Assembly: GCF_016518545.1 (NCBI RefSeq)
Contig: NZ_JACVTO010000002.1
Span: 62,001 to 126,000 of the forward strand
From: Pseudomonas sp. S30
Lineage (GTDB): Bacteria > Pseudomonadota > Gammaproteobacteria > Pseudomonadales > Pseudomonadaceae
Length of the DNA stretch: 64,000 nt
Reading direction: 5' to 3'
Part shown: piece after piece, positions 59,062 through 64,000 of the stretch
Position numbering within the stretch: position 1 is the first letter of the stretch
Layout of the letters: each line of letters starts with the position of its first letter
Notes under the pieces: model-generated
Databases searched by the model: none
What the model was told of the DNA's origin: nothing
The model's input: the letters and a program-made list of their open reading frames with translations, nothing else
Made by a program: the position numbers and the translations under genes

Positions 59062-59853
59062 TTAAGTTGTCTGTGCAGTGCGGGTTTGACGGCGCTGACG
59101 GCGCACCAGCTCGCCGGCCAGGGCCAGATAGGCGAGCGCGCCACGCGACTGCTTGTCGTAGGCCAGGGCGGGCATGCCGAAGCTCGGCGCCTCGGCCAGG
59201 CGGATGTTGCGCGGAATGACGGTATCGTACAACTGGTCGCCGAAGTGCTCCTTGAGCTGCGCCGAGACATCGTTGTTCAGGCTCAGTCGCGGGTCGTACA
59301 TGGTGCGCAGCAGGCCCTCGATCTTCAGCTGAGGATTCAGGCGCGCGGCGATCCGTTTGATGTTATCCACAAGGTCGCTCAGACCTTCCAGTGCGTAGTA
59401 CTCGCACTGCATGGGGATGATCACCCCGTCGGAGGCCACCAGTGCGTTGAGCGTCAGCATCGACAGCGACGGTGGGCAGTCGATGAGGATGAAATCGTAG
59501 TTGTCGCGAATCGGCGCCAGCGCGTTGCGCAGGCGACTTTCCTTCATCTGCATTTCCAGCAGCACCACTTCGGCCGCCGTCAGGTCACGGTTGGCCGGCA
59601 GCAGCTGGTAAGCCCCATGCTCGGAGTACTGCATGGCCTGGGCCAGATCGCATTCACCGATCAGCAGGTCGTACACCGAATGCTCGAGCTCGTGCTTGTC
59701 CACACCGCTGCCCATGGTGGCGTTGCCCTGTGGATCGAGGTCGATCAGCAGCACACGGCGCTTGGTCGCGGCCAATGAGGCGGCGAGATTGATGCAGGTG
59801 GTGGTCTTGCCGACACCACCCTTCTGGTTCGCGATCGCGAATACCTTAGCCAT
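59062..59853 (-). CDS. parA: Chromosome partitioning ATPase ParA (Soj)
   Basis: A 263-aa deviant Walker ATPase with KGGVGKTTTCINLAASLAA (residues about 11-29; signature lysine 11), the DLDPQGNATMG and ILIDCPPSLSMLT motifs. With ParB it moves the origin region apart after replication. It begins AKVFAIANQ. It is 18 bp after rsmG. A DnaA box lies inside (59361-59369). Confidence 0.97.
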   Translation of the reverse strand: MAKVFAIANQKGGVGKTTTCINLAASLAATKRRVLLIDLDPQGNATMGSGVDKHELEHSVYDLLIGECDLAQAMQYSEHGAYQLLPANRDLTAAEVVLLEMQMKESRLRNALAPIRDNYDFILIDCPPSLSMLTLNALVASDGVIIPMQCEYYALEGLSDLVDNIKRIAARLNPQLKIEGLLRTMYDPRLSLNNDVSAQLKEHFGDQLYDTVIPRNIRLAEAPSFGMPALAYDKQSRGALAYLALAGELVRRQRRQTRTAQTT

Positions 59854-59871
59854 TGTTGCGTGTGTTCCCAG

Positions 59872-60518
59872 TCAAGCCTTGCGGCGCAGTATCAGCAGAT
59901 GGCGCTGGCCCTGGCAACCTGGAACGGTCAGGGCCTGCTCGCTTTCCACTGTGAAGTCTGCCGGCAATGCTACCAGTTCATCCGCAGGATGCAGCCCTTT
60001 CATTGCAAGCCATTGAGTCTGGGTGTCGCCAAGGTGGCGAGTCCAGTTGGTGAAATTCTCCATACTGCTGAAGGCTCGGGAGATGATTCCGCAGAACGGG
60101 CGCTCAGGCTGCACCTCCTCCACGCGGCTGTGGATAACGTTCAGGTTATCCAGCTTGAGCTCCATCTTCACCTGGGTCAGGAAGCGGGTTTTCTTGCCGT
60201 TGCTGTCCAGCACGGTCACCTGCTTGTGCGGGTTCAGGATCGCCAGCGGAATGCCGGGCATGCCGCCGCCACTGCCGACATCCAGCCAGCGGGACCGGTC
60301 GCTGTGGATAAACGGCATGACGCTGAGGCTGTCGAGCAGATGCCTGGAAACCATCTCATCCGGGTCACGGACGGCGGTCAGGTTGTAGGCCTTGTTCCAC
60401 TTGATCAGCAAAGCCAGGTAGGCCAGCAGTTGCTCCTGATGCCGGGCAGACAGCTTCACGCCTAGCTGGCGTGCGCCTGTGGACAACTCTTCGGCGTGTT
60501 GCGGGGTGACCAGTGAAC

Positions 60519-60522
<4 letters not shown>
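59872..60522 (-). CDS. rsmG: 16S rRNA (guanine527-N7)-methyltransferase RsmG
   Basis: A 216-aa SAM-dependent methyltransferase (GidB). The SAM-binding signature is [18 protein letters not shown] (about residues 78-95), with [20 protein letters not shown] before it and the [12 protein letters not shown] motif later. Loss gives low-level streptomycin resistance in other bacteria. It overlaps the mnmG stop by 4 bp. Two DnaA 9-mers lie inside (60129-60137, 60303-60311). Confidence 0.96.
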
Positions 60523-62414
<1,892 letters not shown>

Positions 62415-62457
62415 GCACCTCGTGCCTGTTTTTGCGAATAGAGAAGGTAAGCAGACA

Positions 62458-62486
62458 AGTATAGGGGTTCAAGCCTGCCTAATGAA
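62458..62486 (-). promoter_or_regulatory. Predicted promoter of mnmG
   Basis: On the minus strand -10 TATACT (62463-62458), 17-bp spacer, and a weak -35 TTCATT (62486-62481). It lies 44 bp upstream of the mnmG GTG. The -10 context (CCCCTATACT) is the same as that of the atp promoter. Confidence 0.5.
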
Positions 62487-62853
62487 ACCGGTTGAGCAAA
62501 TTTTGACCAGTCTGTGGATGAGTGGCAGATAACAGAAATAGAAGAGGAAGAAATTAAAGAAGCTTTGTTTTTATGTTTATTCTTATGCAGGCCTCAGCCT
62601 GTGCATAAGATGATGTATCCCTTTGATGGCAAGGCTTTAGCCAATCTTGAACCCTGTAGAGAATGGCCCATGAGGGTTCTGGATAACGCCATTGGACCTG
62701 TGGATGAAATGTCTATTTATCCACATCGGCTATTTTGCACGTCAAAATCATGCTGTTATCAACGGGGCTCATGAAGGGTTTTCCACAGGGCTCCGATCTT
62801 CCACAGCCGGGTTTTGGGGAGCGCCATGGACAGCAACCGATTTTCCGCAGGCG

Positions 62854-62879
62854 AAAAAAAACCGCTCTGAAGTGAGCGG
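62854..62879 (-). terminator. Rho-independent terminator of mnmE
   Basis: A CCGCTC / GAGCGG stem with a 6-nt loop is followed on the minus strand by eight U residues (complement of 62854-62861), 20 bp after the mnmE stop. Confidence 0.93.
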
Positions 62880-62899
62880 CTGGATAACCTGCGGACTCG

Positions 62900-64000
62900 T
62901 TACTTGCCGATGCAGAAGCTCGAGAAGATTCGCCCCAGCAGATCATCGGAGCTGAACGCACCGGTGATTTCACCCAAGGCCTGCTGTGCCTGTCGCAGAT
63001 CCTCGGCCAGCAGCTCTCCGGCCCCTGCCAGGGTGAGCTGTGCATGGCCGTGAGCCAGATGCTCACTGGCATGCCGCAGGGCATCCAGGTGCCTGCGACG
63101 CGCGCTGAAGCTGCTCTCTGCGGTCTGTTCGTAACCCATGCAGGCCTTGAGGTGGTCGCGCAGCAACTCAAGGCCGTGCGCATCGCCCTTGGCGCTGAGT
63201 GTCAGGGTGACATGCCCGTCTTCGCTGGCCACCAGTGCTACCGGCTCACCACTGAGGTCCGCCTTGTTGCGGATGAGCGTGACTTTCGATGGGTCGGGGC
63301 GGTGATCGAGAAATTCCGGCCACAAGGCGAAAGGATCGCTGGCCTCGGGCGACGTGGAATCCACCACGAGCAGCACACGGTCGGCCTCGGCAATGGCCTT
63401 GAGTGCCCGCTCAACGCCAATCTTTTCCACATGGTCGTCGGTGTCGCGCAACCCTGCGGTATCCACCACGTGCAGCGGCATGCCGTCGATGTGGATATGT
63501 TCGCGCAGAATGTCCCGGGTGGTACCGGCGATATCGGTGACGATCGCGGCCTCACGACCCGCCAGCTGGTTGAGCAGGCTCGATTTGCCGGCGTTGGGGC
63601 GACCGGCGATCACCACGGTCATGCCGTCGCGCAGCAAGGCACCCTGCCCGGCCTCTCGCTGCACTGTGGATAACGTGCCCTGTACCGCTTCGAGCATCTT
63701 CAGCACATGGCCATCGGCGAGAAAGTCGATTTCTTCCTCGGGAAAATCGATGGCGGCCTCGACGTAGATGCGCAAGGCGATCAGCGCCTCGGTAAGGCTG
63801 TGCACACGCTCGGAAAAGGCCCCCTGCAATGATCGCAGCGCATTGCGCGCCGCCTGTGCGGAACTGGCCTCGATCAGATCGGCGATGGCTTCGGCCTGGG
63901 CCAGATCGAGCTTGTCGTTGAGAAACGCACGTTCGCTGAATTCTCCAGGACGCGCCAGACGACAGCCCAGCTCGATACAGCGCTGCAGCAACATGTCCAT
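62900..64000 (-). CDS. mnmE: tRNA modification GTPase MnmE (TrmE), N-terminus outside the window
   Basis: The 366 visible codons lack the first about 90 residues (formyl-THF-binding domain). Present are the helical domain, with [20 protein letters not shown], the inserted G domain with [29 protein letters not shown] and NKADL, and the C-terminal FCIGK motif whose cysteine and lysine are family-invariant. It partners with MnmG in making cmnm5U34 in tRNA. A DnaA box lies within (63665-63673). The methionine at the window edge is internal, not the start. Confidence 0.97.
   Translation of the reverse strand: MDMLLQRCIELGCRLARPGEFSERAFLNDKLDLAQAEAIADLIEASSAQAARNALRSLQGAFSERVHSLTEALIALRIYVEAAIDFPEEEIDFLADGHVLKMLEAVQGTLSTVQREAGQGALLRDGMTVVIAGRPNAGKSSLLNQLAGREAAIVTDIAGTTRDILREHIHIDGMPLHVVDTAGLRDTDDHVEKIGVERALKAIAEADRVLLVVDSTSPEASDPFALWPEFLDHRPDPSKVTLIRNKADLSGEPVALVASEDGHVTLTLSAKGDAHGLELLRDHLKACMGYEQTAESSFSARRRHLDALRHASEHLAHGHAQLTLAGAGELLAEDLRQAQQALGEITGAFSSDDLLGRIFSSFCIGK

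Larger units (their letters stand above)
62415..62899. other. mnmG-mnmE intergenic region with DnaA boxes and AT-rich tract
   Basis: A 485-bp gap, the longest in the right half. It has an AT-rich tract (about 62529-62588), a perfect DnaA box (62717-62725), a TTATNCACA-type box (62600-62608), near matches such as TCTGGATAA (about 62679) and TGTGGATGA (62511 and 62699), and several TTCCACA words (about 62780-62802). The small open frame 62515-62774 lacks a convincing start and is rejected. It resembles a replication-origin-like or DnaA-titration region. Confidence 0.6.

Noticed and set aside
62515..62774. 86-codon open frame in the mnmG-mnmE gap
   Set aside because: Mixed composition, no ribosome binding site and overlap with DnaA boxes. 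Better explained as non-coding.

Overview
This window is chromosomal DNA of a Pseudomonas, most likely of the P. putida group. The evidence is high GC, the gene order trmE-gidA-gidB-parA-parB-atpIBEFHAGDC-glmU-glmR-glmS next to the replication origin, and protein sequences typical of that group. The hydrogen cyanide synthase operon hcnABC argues for a P. entomophila-like member rather than KT2440-like P. putida. The window reads away from the origin from right (64 kb) to left.

Layout, left to right. 0-2.3 kb: the N-terminal part of a MocR/GntR regulator (minus), divergent from a PaiB-like FMN protein and two GNAT acetyltransferases. 2.3-8.5 kb: two-subunit pyruvate carboxylase (pycA-pycB) with its divergent LysR neighbour, a small hypothetical, an RpiR/HexR-like regulator with a palindromic operator, and an orphan small protein. 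8.5-18.5 kb: a membrane PAS-GGDEF-EAL protein, uvrD, a Tim44-like protein, a SUKH (SMI1/KNR4) protein, a CPA2 antiporter, an acyl-CoA thioesterase and pdxY. 18.6-23.3 kb: a zinc-starvation cluster of two COG0523/CobW GTPases, a DUF1826 protein, a small exported cysteine-containing protein and folE2. It is organised around a perfect Zur operator, and folE2 carries a perfect parS site. 23.3-26.7 kb: DUF3617 protein, cardiolipin synthase and cyclopropane fatty acid synthase.

26.8-31.5 kb: hcnABC, divergent from a GabP-like amino acid permease, with an ANR-like half site and an RsmA/RsmE-type GGA motif on the hcnA ribosome binding site. 31.6-32.2 kb: a DJ-1/PfpI protein. 32.4-41.4 kb: a cell-surface-signalling operon of ECF sigma factor with Fur box, FecR anti-sigma, STN-type TonB receptor, M16 protease lipoprotein and ABC exporter-like transporter. 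Its gene content matches the YddB-PqqL-YddA / FusA-FusC 'protease-associated import' type. 41.7-46.3 kb: an accessory block (aldo-keto reductase, cysteine-nucleophile hydrolase lipoprotein, MFS pump, divergent LysR) between that operon and the 3' end of glmS, the attTn7 side.

46.5-64 kb: the conserved origin-proximal core, all on the minus strand: glmS, glmR, glmU, the ATP synthase operon with a clear sigma70 promoter, parB, parA, rsmG, mnmG and mnmE (cut at the window edge). DnaA-box 9-mers (TTATCCACA) are strikingly frequent in this core and around 18-21 kb, both inside and outside genes. No rRNA, tRNA, CRISPR array, prophage or insertion sequence was seen.
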